Source: Sphingomonas sp.
Lineage (GTDB): Bacteria > Pseudomonadota > Alphaproteobacteria > Sphingomonadales > Sphingomonadaceae
Assembly: GCA_003248865.1 (NCBI GenBank)
Contig: QFPK01000017.1
Location: 6,907-70,906, forward strand
Length of the DNA: 64,000 nucleotides
Direction of reading: 5' to 3'
Below the pieces are notes generated by a model. It worked only from the letters and a program-made list of their open reading frames with translations. It did not search any database and was not told the DNA's origin. Made by a program: the position numbers and the translations under genes. Positions 26,901-34,670 of the stretch are shown one piece after another. Position 1 is the first letter of the stretch, and each line of letters begins with the position of its first letter.

Positions 26901-27396
26901 GCGCGCCGCCGCCCGGCGCGGCAGCTGGATTCACACACTGTTCGAACGCCTCCCGGCGGTGCCCCGCGCGGACCGCGCCGCACAGGCCCGGGCCTGGCTC
27001 CAGCGGCAGGGCGCAGGCGACGAGGCCGGGCCAATCGTGGCGCAGATTCTCGCCGTGATGGACGATCCCGACCACGCTGCGCTGTTCGGCCCGGATGCGC
27101 TGGCCGAAGCCCCCATCGCCGGGGTGGTGGAAGGCATCGCGATCGCAGGCACGGTGGACCGGCTGCTGGTACAACCCGACCGCGTGCTGCTGGTCGATTT
27201 CAAGACCGGCCTGAAGGTGCCCGCCAGCTTCGCAGAGGCCCCGCCAGCGCACCGCCGACAGATGGCCGCCTACCGCGCCGTTCTGGCGCAGGCCTTCCCC
27301 GGCCACAGGATCGACGTCGCGCTGCTCTACACCAGCGGTCCCAACTTCCTCTTGGGGGCCGAGAAGGACATGGCAGGTCTGCTTCCGCTTGAATGA
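23977..27396 (+). CDS. addA: AddA, ATP-dependent helicase-nuclease
   Basis: 1139-residue superfamily-1 helicase plus nuclease. Walker A is ASAGTGKTHVLTDR near residue 25, motif Ia is LALTFTKAAAAEM, motif II is VLVDEAQDTNERQW, motif III is VGDHKQAIYGFQGT, and motif VI is YVGLTRAADHLF. The C-terminal nuclease shows GSWIHTLFERL and LLVDFKTG. ATG 23977 overlaps the addB stop as ATGA and gives the usual short N-terminus before VWVAASAGTGKT. ATG 23965 is an in-frame alternative four codons longer. Confidence 0.92.
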   Translation: MSSPQSRTPSQKLAADPAHHVWVAASAGTGKTHVLTDRILRLMLEGSPPDRILALTFTKAAAAEMQNRLVKRLGEWLGYSDARLDAEFEAMGVPPTPQRRRRARALFAEALDVPGGLKVQTLHAFAQGLLASFPLEAGLTPGFRALDERDARQLKQRALSECIAEAQAGGDTAFLADLAELSILKGEGGLMQALSAMIAHSDAMLAFSDASGLPVAVRRWLKVEAGEQPGERLRELLAPGAFDDGRLLTFAETLEQWGWKKAFGQADAIRAWLALGTQARFAQFGDLRTQLFDSADKIRSFRQGEKAVPGIQAMAEDIANDLLRLLDYDRRVTTAELAALALRAGHRIVARYRQLKRAAVAIDYDDMIARTVDLLGPAGMPGYVGWKLDSRFDHVLVDEAQDTNERQWTIIGRLIEDYFDSEAERRRSLFVVGDHKQAIYGFQGTDPAVFESWRARLSPQAAEGGRPIEGVDLDLSFRSGPAVLDVVNGLLRQTDAEKLGMAASPPDHRPHRAEAPGEVVLWPVIAPDEGTDEDTDDGGDTGAEDNSEAADRAMAKWLAARIAGWLQQGGPDRLWLPAKKSWARPGDILILLRKRSWLMGALVGELHRQAVPIAGVDRLLLTEPLAVLDCLALVRFAVQPEDDLTLASLLVSPFFGWDHEAVRALNGGRPGLWAALGRSGDDIAREARSWLSTVLALADTVGPARFLDTILSGPLQGRRCLIARLGAEANDPIDELLQQALLYEQANPPALAGFLNWIEAEGSDVKRDAEAAADQVRLMTIHGSKGLEAPVVVLADSAHQRKARRDGFVAVPVDGQTLPVFHPPAKDSAQAVRDELKKQDVRETQEDLRLLYVGLTRAADHLFIGGSASRKALEKLDEETAEGEPKCWHARLRPVLETLPGVERIATDRGEALRHRAGIWVEPDTHETRLESESAALPLHQMHTGVAPPPPRPARPVTPSGLPDAPAEGPAAEAMRAAARRGSWIHTLFERLPAVPRADRAAQARAWLQRQGAGDEAGPIVAQILAVMDDPDHAALFGPDALAEAPIAGVVEGIAIAGTVDRLLVQPDRVLLVDFKTGLKVPASFAEAPPAHRRQMAAYRAVLAQAFPGHRIDVALLYTSGPNFLLGAEKDMAGLLPLE

Positions 27397-27438
27397 ACCG
27401 TCGGCCGGGCTATGTCTGTGCCCAAAGGAGCAACAATC

Positions 27439-27759
27439 ATGGCAACCGTGAAAGTCACCGACGCCTCGTTCGAGGACGAGGTTCTGAAGAGCGAAACCCC
27501 CGTGCTGGTGGATTTCTGGGCGGAATGGTGCGGCCCCTGCCGCATGATCGGCCCCGCGCTGGAGGAAATCGCCGACGAACTCGAAGGCAAGGTGACCATC
27601 GCCAAGGTCAATATCGACGACGAGCCGGAATGGGCCTCGAAGTTCAACGTGCGCTCGATCCCGACGCTGCTGATCTTCAAGGGCGGCGAGAAGGTTGCCG
27701 AGCAGCTGGGCGCCGCGCCGAAATCCGCTCTGAAGGGCTGGATCGAGCGCGCGATCTGA
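27439..27759 (+). CDS. trxA: Thioredoxin 1
   Basis: 106-residue cytosolic disulfide reductase. The active site is WCGPC with Cys31 and Cys34, the cis-proline segment is [12 protein letters not shown], and the length is standard. AAGGAG eight bases upstream of ATG 27439 fixes the start. It lies 42 bp downstream of addA, an arrangement I know from other alphaproteobacteria. A GC-rich hairpin (CCCCGC/GCGGGG around 27767-27783) sits between its stop and the convergent GST gene and may end both transcripts. Confidence 0.95.
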   Translation: MATVKVTDASFEDEVLKSETPVLVDFWAEWCGPCRMIGPALEEIADELEGKVTIAKVNIDDEPEWASKFNVRSIPTLLIFKGGEKVAEQLGAAPKSALKGWIERAI

Positions 27760-27774
27760 ACCCGTGCCCCCGCT

Positions 27775-28686
27775 TCAGGCGGGGCGCACAATCTGCCCCA
27801 GACGCGGGAAGTGCAATGCGACCGGGCCGGTTTCGGGCCGGTCGCGCAGCAATGTGATGCGACGGTCCGTCAGCACGGCGAGCCTTCCCTCCACGGCCGG
27901 ATCGGTCGACCCTTCCTGGGACACAAGCACCGTCTGACCCGCCTCGAATCCCGATCCCGGCGCCACGATTCCCCGCACGGTCGGTTCGGCCCCGCTCGCA
28001 GCGGCGATGGCCGCTTCGGCGGACATCGGCATGGGGTTGCCATGGCCGATGTCGTCCATGCGCAGCACCCAGGCCCCCAGATGCGGCCGGTCCGCCAGCA
28101 GCGGCGCAAGGTCTCCGCCATGGCGGGCCTTCTGGAACCACAGCAGCTGGTAATGGGCGAGATCGCCATGGCCCGGCGTGTCGCCGCCCAGAAAGGCGCG
28201 GCCGTCGGCCAACGCAGCCTCCAGATTGGCGAGATGCCCGGCGAACTGCGCGGCCAGATGCGGTGCCAGCGCGCGGAAGGCGTCCGGCTTCATGCCGAAG
28301 CGCCGCTCCCGGTCTGCCCAGAAGGCTTCGAACCCCTGCGTCGGAAGATCGCCCATCGCTGCACCGGCCGCCCATGTGAACACGGCGCCCTGCACCGCCT
28401 GCGCCAGCAGCCGATGTCCCTGCCGCAACGGGGGCGGAAACAGGCTGGGATCCGGATGCAGCGTTTCCAGCGCATCGATCGCGGCAGACGTGCCGCAGAA
28501 CAGGTCCGCCCCCGATTGCAGCACGGGCGTGCGCACATAGCCGCCGGTCAGCACTTCCAGCTGGGGTTTGGGGCAGATCGACGGCACTTCGACCGATCCA
28601 TAATCCAGCCCCTTCAGCCCCAGCGCGAGCCGAAGCACTTCGGACCAGGGCGAGGACGGGAAATGATGCAGGATCAGGCTGGCCAT
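27775..28686 (-). CDS. Glutathione S-transferase family protein with C-terminal extension
   Basis: 303 residues. The N-terminal thioredoxin-like domain (LILHHFPSSPWSEVLRLAL) resembles GST domain 1. An all-helical domain 2 follows, with AFLGGDTPGHGDLAHYQLLWF (given in part: GHGDLAHYQ). The last 90 residues, after MDDIGHGNPMPMSAEAAI, form a beta-rich part not found in plain GSTs. Substrate unknown. ATG 28686 gives the expected N-terminus. It starts 45 bp from the divergent SnoaL-like gene. Confidence 0.7.
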   Translation of the reverse strand: MASLILHHFPSSPWSEVLRLALGLKGLDYGSVEVPSICPKPQLEVLTGGYVRTPVLQSGADLFCGTSAAIDALETLHPDPSLFPPPLRQGHRLLAQAVQGAVFTWAAGAAMGDLPTQGFEAFWADRERRFGMKPDAFRALAPHLAAQFAGHLANLEAALADGRAFLGGDTPGHGDLAHYQLLWFQKARHGGDLAPLLADRPHLGAWVLRMDDIGHGNPMPMSAEAAIAAASGAEPTVRGIVAPGSGFEAGQTVLVSQEGSTDPAVEGRLAVLTDRRITLLRDRPETGPVALHFPRLGQIVRPA

Positions 28687-28730
28687 GGCCCACGCTTGCA
28701 CGACATCCGCCTGTCGGCAATAGTCCCGCG

Positions 28731-29198
28731 ATGTTGACCGCAGTTCTGGCCGCAGCCGCCATCCTGCTTCCGCAAGGACCGGCGCTGGAGGCCGCCATCG
28801 CCGCGGAGGACGAGGCCTTCTTCCGACTGTTCTTCGAACAATGCGACCCCGCCGCGATGGAAGCCCGGCTGACCCCCAACTTCGAAATGTATCACGATAG
28901 GGAAGGGCGCGTCGCAGGCGGCGCTGCCGCGTTCGTGGCGGGCTACGCCAAGGCCTGCGAGGCGCGGAATGCGCCGGATGCCTGGCGCAGCCGCCGCGTG
29001 CTGGTCCCCGGCACGATGGTGGTCAATCCCATTCCCGGGGTCGGCGCGGTGCAGGAAGGCCGGCACGATTTTCTGGAACGCAAGGGCGACGGGCCGGAAA
29101 AGCTGGTGGGCTCCGCCCGCTTCGTGCAGCTCTGGGTCTATGACGGCACGCGCTGGCGGCTGTCGCGCGTGTTCAGCCTCTCCCACGAAAGCCGCTGA
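28731..29198 (+). CDS. SnoaL-like/DUF4440 secreted protein
   Basis: 155 residues. A short hydrophobic N-terminus (MLTAVLAAAAILLPQG) suggests export. The rest follows the DUF4440/NTF2-like pattern: an amphipathic helix AIAAEDEAFFRLFF, then LTPNFEMYHDREG, and a closing strand pair RFVQLWVYDGTRWRLSRVFS. Such domains bind small ligands or act as enzymes; no function can be assigned. Its stop is 26 bp from that of the convergent argJ. Confidence 0.65.
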   Translation: MLTAVLAAAAILLPQGPALEAAIAAEDEAFFRLFFEQCDPAAMEARLTPNFEMYHDREGRVAGGAAAFVAGYAKACEARNAPDAWRSRRVLVPGTMVVNPIPGVGAVQEGRHDFLERKGDGPEKLVGSARFVQLWVYDGTRWRLSRVFSLSHESR

Positions 29199-29224
29199 GG
29201 CAGCGCCCCCGGCTCCCGTTGTCG

Positions 29225-30448
29225 TCAGCTCCGGTAATCGGCGTTGATCGAGATATAGCCGTGGGTGAGGTCGCTGGTCCAAACCGTGGCCCGGCCGTCG
29301 CCCAGCCCCAGCTCCACGGCGATCTCCACGTCCTGACCGGCCAGATGTGCCGCGACAGGCGCTTCATCATAGCCCGGCACCACCATCCCGCGCGCGGCAA
29401 CTTCCACTCCGCCGAAACGGATGGACAGCAGGTCGCGGTCGGCGGGTTCGCCGGCCTTGCCCACGGCCATCACCACCCGCCCCCAATTGGCATCGCCGCC
29501 CGCAATCGCCGTCTTCACCAGCGGCGAATTGGCGATGGACATCGCGATCCGGTGCGCGCTCTCGTCGCTCACCGCGCCGTTCACGCGGATTTCCACGAAG
29601 CGGCTGGCGCCTTCTCCATCGCGCACCACCAATTGCGCCAATTCGCGGCACAGATCCTGTAGCGCGGCGGCAAAGGCGTCTGCCCCCGGCGATGTCACGC
29701 TCTCCAGCACAGCATTGCCCGCGCGGCCAGTCGCAAAGGCCAGCACCGTGTCGGATGTGGAAGTGTCGCCATCCACGGTGATGCACGAGAAAGTGCGCCC
29801 GTTCGCCGCCTCCAGCAGCTGCTGCAGCAGGGCTGCGCTGACGGCGGCATCGGTGGTGATGAAGCCCAGCATGGTCGCCATGTCGGGCGCGATCATGCCG
29901 GACCCCTTGATGAAGCCGACCAGCGCGACCTTCACGTCGCCGATCATCGCCTCGCGGAAGGCCGCCTTCGGGAAGGTGTCCGTCGTGCCGATGGCCGTGG
30001 TCACATCCAGCCAGCTGGCGCTCCCCAGCGCCGCATGGGCCGCCCGCACGCCGGATATGGCTTTTTCCTGTGGCAGCGGCACACCGATCACGCCGGTTGA
30101 GGCCGCGAACACCTCGGCCGGCTCGCAGCCGATCAGATTGGCGGCTTCGGCCACCTGCCGGGCGCAAGCCTCGGCCCCCGTCAGCCCGGTGAAGGCGTTG
30201 GAATTCCCCGCATTCACCACCAGCCCGCGCGCCGCGCCCCAGGGCAGGTGGCGTCGGCACAGCTCGACTTCGGGCGACGGGCATTTCGACCGGGTGGTGA
30301 CGCCGGCGACCGTGGTGCCCGGATCGAAGGCCAGCAAGGTCACGTCGGCGCGAGTCCAGGGCTTGTAGCCGGCGGTTGCGACACCTCGCCGCACCCCGGC
30401 GATCTCGGGAAGCTGGGGGAAGGCGGTGGCAAGCGGTGAGATGGTCAT
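29225..30448 (-). CDS. argJ: ArgJ, bifunctional ornithine acetyltransferase/N-acetylglutamate synthase
   Basis: 407-residue enzyme of the cyclic arginine pathway, moving the acetyl group from N-acetylornithine to glutamate. It is made as one chain that cleaves itself before Thr192 in KGSGMIAPDMATML, the canonical autoproteolysis site. Other marks: NAGNSNAFTG, STGVIGVPLP, TVDGDTSTSDT and the C-terminal INADYRS. Full length. It faces away from the TonB receptor gene across a 177-bp gap. Confidence 0.95.
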   Translation of the reverse strand: MTISPLATAFPQLPEIAGVRRGVATAGYKPWTRADVTLLAFDPGTTVAGVTTRSKCPSPEVELCRRHLPWGAARGLVVNAGNSNAFTGLTGAEACARQVAEAANLIGCEPAEVFAASTGVIGVPLPQEKAISGVRAAHAALGSASWLDVTTAIGTTDTFPKAAFREAMIGDVKVALVGFIKGSGMIAPDMATMLGFITTDAAVSAALLQQLLEAANGRTFSCITVDGDTSTSDTVLAFATGRAGNAVLESVTSPGADAFAAALQDLCRELAQLVVRDGEGASRFVEIRVNGAVSDESAHRIAMSIANSPLVKTAIAGGDANWGRVVMAVGKAGEPADRDLLSIRFGGVEVAARGMVVPGYDEAPVAAHLAGQDVEIAVELGLGDGRATVWTSDLTHGYISINADYRS

Positions 30449-30505
30449 GAAGGCCGCTTAGCTCCCCGCAGGCGTCTGCGCGACATCTTTGTGGGCATCT
30501 TCGGA

Positions 30506-30534
30506 TTGTCATGCGCGCGTCATTCGCCTGTCAC
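30506..30534 (+). promoter_or_regulatory. PhoB-box-like triple direct repeat
   Basis: Three heptamers lie in the same orientation on an exact 11-bp period: TTGTCAT (30506-30512), GCGTCAT (30517-30523), CTGTCAC (30528-30534). The family consensus for a Pho box is CTGTCAT repeated every 11 bp, so core GTCA is conserved in all three. The site ends 91 bp before the receptor ATG and points toward it. No strong -10 is visible downstream, which is tolerated in activator-dependent promoters. Inference: phosphate-starvation control. Confidence 0.5.
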
Positions 30535-30625
30535 GGACCACACCTAGGCGCGGCGCTCATCACGGACATCCGCTCCGCAAAACCGGTTCCAAGCAACAGT
30601 TCCAAACAACAAGGGGTTCCCGCAC

Positions 30626-33082
30626 ATGACACGCCGTTTCGTCGTTCCGATGCTGCTTGCCGCCGTTTCCGCGCCTGCCATGGCGCAGGAAACCGTCGCC
30701 CAGGGCGACATGGACACCATCATCGTCACCGGCCGCGCGGCGGGCTCGGAAATGCGCAAGGCGGAAGCCAGCTTCGCCATCACCACCATCGACCAGCAGT
30801 CGCTGAAGCTGGCGCCGCCCATCTCCACGGCAGACCTGTTCCGTCGCGTGCCCGGATTCTGGGTGGAGGCCTCGGGCGGTGAAGGTTCCAACAACGTCCG
30901 CTCGCGGGGCATTCCGACCGACGGCTATTCGTCGGTCGGCCTGCAGGAAAACGGCATTCCGGTGCAGTATGACGGCGCGCTGGGCTATCTGAATTCCGAC
31001 CAGAGCTTCCGCATCGACGACACCATCTCCCGCGTGGAAGCCGTGCGCGGCGGCCCGGCCTCCATCTTCGCACCGAACGCGCCGGGTGGCGTGGTGAACT
31101 TCATCACCCGCAAGGGCACCGACACGCCCGACGGCGCCGGATCCGTGCGCTACACCTTCACCGACACCACCGCACACCGCGTGGATGCCTGGTATGGCCG
31201 CGAAATCGCCCCGAACGTCGGCCTCTTCGTCGGCGGCTTCTACCGTCAGGGCGACGGCATGCGCGACATGGGCTTCAAGGCGGAAAAGGGCGGCCAGATC
31301 CGCGCCACGCTGAACTATGACGACGGCGAGAATTCGGCGACCCTGGACGTGCGCCACATGAACGACCGTACGCCTTTCTATCTGCCGGTGCCGCTGACCT
31401 TCAATGCCGATGGCGACATCGTCGAAGTGCCGGGCTTCGATGCGCTGAAGGACACCTTTGCCGGGCCGAACAACAAGATGGTGCCGATCAAGAATGTCGG
31501 CGGACCGTTCATGTTCGACCTGACCGAAGGCAGCCACACCAAGCTGACCGCGATCACCTTCGAGGCGAAGATGCGCATCGTGGACGGCGTGCGGTTCGAA
31601 ACCCGTAACCGCTATCGCACCAGCGAAATCCTGCGCAACGCGCTGTTCCCCACTGGCAACGTCGACACCATCGCCAACTATCAGGCCAGCCTGCTCAGCC
31701 AGGCCAAGGCGGGCGGGTTCAGCACGGCGACCGGCATTCGCCTGACCTATGCCGACGACGGCTCGGCGGTTCCGGCAGACGCCAATGGCAACGGCCTGCT
31801 GGTGCAGGGCAACCTGCTCTCAGTCTCCGTCCCGCTGGACGAGATGATCTCCGACAACCGCATCACCGCCGATATCGGCAATCATGCGCTCGCGATCGGC
31901 GCCAGCTACGCCTACTCGCAATATCGCTTCGATCGCTACATGGGCACCACCCTGCTCGATGTGCAGGGCAATGCGCGCCGCGTCGACGCGACGGCCGTCG
32001 ATGTGAACGGGGTGGCCGTCGGCCGCGTCACCGATAACGGCTTCCTGCGCTATGGCTCGATCTTCGACGATGTGGGGATGAACACCGACAGCTTCGCCGT
32101 CTATGGTGGAGACGAATGGCAGATCACCCCCGAAATTCGGGTGGACGCTGCCGCGCGCTATGAAAAGCTCAGCTTCCGCGGCCTGGTCGCCAACAAGGCA
32201 ACGGTGAATCTGGGCGATCCCACCACCCTTGCCGACAACAGCGTGCTGACCTTCGGCAACGGCTTCACCAAGGTGAACGACAGTTTCGACGGCTTCGGCT
32301 GGACTCTGGGTGCCAACTGGCAGTTCCAGACGAACATGGGTGTGTTCGCCCGTTATACCGACACCTTCCGCCTGCCGTCGCCAGGCGAATGGAACGGCAA
32401 CCCCACCCGCACCGACATGGCGAAGATTCCGATCAAGATGGGCGAGATCGGCTTCAAATACGGCAGCCAGATGCTCAGCCTGTTCGTCACCGGCTTCTGG
32501 ACCAAGTTCGAGCGGCTGACGCTGACCGACTGGGTGTTCGACAACGCCACCAGCACCTACACCTCGCGCGTCGCCATCGCAGGATCGGAAACCTTCGGCG
32601 TCGAAGCCGAAGCGATGTTCCGTCCGTTCGAATGGGGCGACCTCGCCGTGGCGCTGACCTGGCAGGACCCGCAGTACAAGAACTTCAAATACACCGACAA
32701 CACCGGCAAGCAGTATGACTTCAGCGGCAACCAGCTGATGCGTGTCCCGAAACTGGGCCTGCGCGTCACCCCGGGCGTCAACCTGCTGGACGACCGGGTT
32801 CGTGCGGAAGCCGTGATCGAGCATTACACCAAGCGCTATCCCGACATCGCCAACACCCAGGTGCTGCCGGCCTATACGCTGGTGGGGCTGAACATCCGCG
32901 GGCAGGTCACGGACAACATCGCGTTGGGCATGAACGTCACCAACCTGTTCAACCAGATGGGCCTGACAGAGGGCAACCCGCGCGCGGGCAGCTTCATCTC
33001 GGGCGATCTGGGCGCACAATATTTCCTCGCCCGCCCCGATTTCGGCCGGATCGTCCGCCTGTCCGCACAGGTGACCTTCTGA
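30626..33082 (+). CDS. TonB-dependent outer-membrane receptor
   Basis: 818-residue outer-membrane transporter energised by TonB-ExbBD. It has signal peptide MTRRFVVPMLLAAVSAPAMA, a TonB box in DTIIVTG, and a plug domain (about residues 50-170) with VPGFWVEASGGEGSNNVRSRGIP (in part: NNVRSRG) and VEAVRGGPASIFAPNAPGGVVNF (in part: GPASIFAPNAPGG). A 22-strand-type barrel follows, ending in aromatic VTF. The ligand is not evident from sequence. The stop overlaps the next gene's ATG by one base, tying it to a secreted PHP hydrolase. A Pho-box-like repeat lies upstream. Confidence 0.9.
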   Translation: MTRRFVVPMLLAAVSAPAMAQETVAQGDMDTIIVTGRAAGSEMRKAEASFAITTIDQQSLKLAPPISTADLFRRVPGFWVEASGGEGSNNVRSRGIPTDGYSSVGLQENGIPVQYDGALGYLNSDQSFRIDDTISRVEAVRGGPASIFAPNAPGGVVNFITRKGTDTPDGAGSVRYTFTDTTAHRVDAWYGREIAPNVGLFVGGFYRQGDGMRDMGFKAEKGGQIRATLNYDDGENSATLDVRHMNDRTPFYLPVPLTFNADGDIVEVPGFDALKDTFAGPNNKMVPIKNVGGPFMFDLTEGSHTKLTAITFEAKMRIVDGVRFETRNRYRTSEILRNALFPTGNVDTIANYQASLLSQAKAGGFSTATGIRLTYADDGSAVPADANGNGLLVQGNLLSVSVPLDEMISDNRITADIGNHALAIGASYAYSQYRFDRYMGTTLLDVQGNARRVDATAVDVNGVAVGRVTDNGFLRYGSIFDDVGMNTDSFAVYGGDEWQITPEIRVDAAARYEKLSFRGLVANKATVNLGDPTTLADNSVLTFGNGFTKVNDSFDGFGWTLGANWQFQTNMGVFARYTDTFRLPSPGEWNGNPTRTDMAKIPIKMGEIGFKYGSQMLSLFVTGFWTKFERLTLTDWVFDNATSTYTSRVAIAGSETFGVEAEAMFRPFEWGDLAVALTWQDPQYKNFKYTDNTGKQYDFSGNQLMRVPKLGLRVTPGVNLLDDRVRAEAVIEHYTKRYPDIANTQVLPAYTLVGLNIRGQVTDNIALGMNVTNLFNQMGLTEGNPRAGSFISGDLGAQYFLARPDFGRIVRLSAQVTF

Positions 33083-34587
33083 TGCGGCGGCTGCTGGCGG
33101 CGCTGCTGCTGGTCTTGGCAGCGCCGTCCGCAGCCGTGGACCGCCCGCCCGATCAACTGTTGTCGGGTCAGATCGGCCGGGCAGACCACCAAAGCTATCG
33201 CGAGGTTCCCTTCACCCTGCCGCCCGGCACAGACCGGCTGCTGGTGGAGATGAGCCTCGATCATCTGGCTGAGCGCACCGTCATCGACGTGGGCGTCGCG
33301 GACCCGAACGGTTTTCGCGGCGCGTCCGGCTCCAACAAGCGCCGCATCCTGATCGGCGAGACAGAGGCCACACCTTCCTATCTGCCCGGTGCGATGACGC
33401 CCGGCCAATGGAAGCTGATCCTCGCCGTTCCCAACATCCGCGACGGCGTCACCGCGACATGGGGCGCGAAACTCTGGTTCCTGAAACCCGGCGAACCGGA
33501 CGAGACCCCGCCTACTGCCGGCCGGGGCCCCGGCTGGTATCGTGGAGACATGCACCTGCACAGCGCCCATTCCGACGGCAATTGCGCCCCGGCAGAAGGC
33601 GCGTCCAAAGTGCCGTGCCCGCTGTTCCTCACCTTGCAGACAGCATCCGCGCGCGGCATCGATTTCGTCTCGTTGACGGAACATAACAGCGTCAGCCACC
33701 ATTCCACCCTGCGCGAGGCGCAACCCTTTTTCCCCAGGCTGCTGCTGATCCCCGGCCGCGAGATCACCACCTTCTACGGCCACATCAATATCCACGGCGT
33801 CACCAGACCCATCGATTTCCGCATCGCCCCGCCGGAAAAAGGTGGCACCACGAGCTTCAACGCCATTGCGGACGAGGTGCACCGGCTCGGCGGGCTCCTC
33901 GTCATCAATCACCCCGCCATGCCGTCGGACGAACGCTGCATGGGCTGCGGCTGGACCATGCCCGGCGCCGACCCGGCCAAGGTTGACGCCATCGAAACCG
34001 TGAACGGCGCCGCCATCGCGGGGGTGGACAACAAGGTGGCGGGCCTCGTCGACGGCACCCCGTTCTGGGCCGGCTGGCTTGATGCGAATGGCCCCGTCAC
34101 TGCCATCGGCGCGTCCGACAACCACGACGGCACCGCGCGTGACGAGAGGCTGGGCACCATCGGCCGACCCGCCACCGTGGTTCTGGCAGACGATCTCACA
34201 TGGCCCGCCCTTCGCGAAGGCCTGAAGAAGGGCAGGGCGTTCATCGATGCAGAGGGTGTGCCCGGCCGTCATCTGGATTTCACGGCCACCTCCGGCAGGG
34301 CGCAGGCGGTGATGGGTGGAACGCTTCAGGCGTCCACCGGCACGGTGCGCCTCAGCATCGATGTCGATGCCCCCGTCGGCAGCCGCCTGCGCCTGTTCGA
34401 CGGTCGCACCCTGCTTTCGGAACAGCCGCTGGCAGGCGGACGCCAGCAACTGGCGTTGTCTCCTGAACTTGCGCCGGGCCGCCACCAGCTGCGTCTGGAC
34501 GTCGTTCGCGACGGGCAGCCCATTTTGCTGTCGAACGCACTCTTGGTGGATAGTGGCCGCTCGAAGAAGTCTTCCCCGCACAATTGA
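33082..34587 (+). CDS. Secreted CehA/McbA-family PHP-domain metallohydrolase
   Basis: 501 residues with signal peptide MRRLLAALLLVLAAPSAA, an N-terminal beta domain (about 25-150), a PHP-type metal-dependent hydrolase domain (about 150-400) and a C-terminal beta domain. Metal ligands appear as GDMHLHSAHSDG (HxH), SLTEHN, GREITT, HINIHG, INHPAM and ASDNHDG. The CehA/McbA branch includes carbaryl and carbofuran hydrolases, while the wider PHP superfamily is rich in phosphoesterases. It is probably periplasmic, and translationally coupled to the TonB receptor, so it likely processes what the receptor imports. Confidence 0.82.
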   Translation: MRRLLAALLLVLAAPSAAVDRPPDQLLSGQIGRADHQSYREVPFTLPPGTDRLLVEMSLDHLAERTVIDVGVADPNGFRGASGSNKRRILIGETEATPSYLPGAMTPGQWKLILAVPNIRDGVTATWGAKLWFLKPGEPDETPPTAGRGPGWYRGDMHLHSAHSDGNCAPAEGASKVPCPLFLTLQTASARGIDFVSLTEHNSVSHHSTLREAQPFFPRLLLIPGREITTFYGHINIHGVTRPIDFRIAPPEKGGTTSFNAIADEVHRLGGLLVINHPAMPSDERCMGCGWTMPGADPAKVDAIETVNGAAIAGVDNKVAGLVDGTPFWAGWLDANGPVTAIGASDNHDGTARDERLGTIGRPATVVLADDLTWPALREGLKKGRAFIDAEGVPGRHLDFTATSGRAQAVMGGTLQASTGTVRLSIDVDAPVGSRLRLFDGRTLLSEQPLAGGRQQLALSPELAPGRHQLRLDVVRDGQPILLSNALLVDSGRSKKSSPHN

Positions 34588-34670
34588 CGCTTCCCCGGCC
34601 CATACCTATTTGGCGCTGTGATAAGCGGCGACGGCTCTGTCGATCCGCGCCCCATTTGTGAAGGCTCCTC

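Noticed and set aside
27760..27790. Intrinsic terminator between trxA and the GST gene
   Set aside because: The hairpin is real but has no T-run on either strand, so it is mentioned only in the trxA entry.
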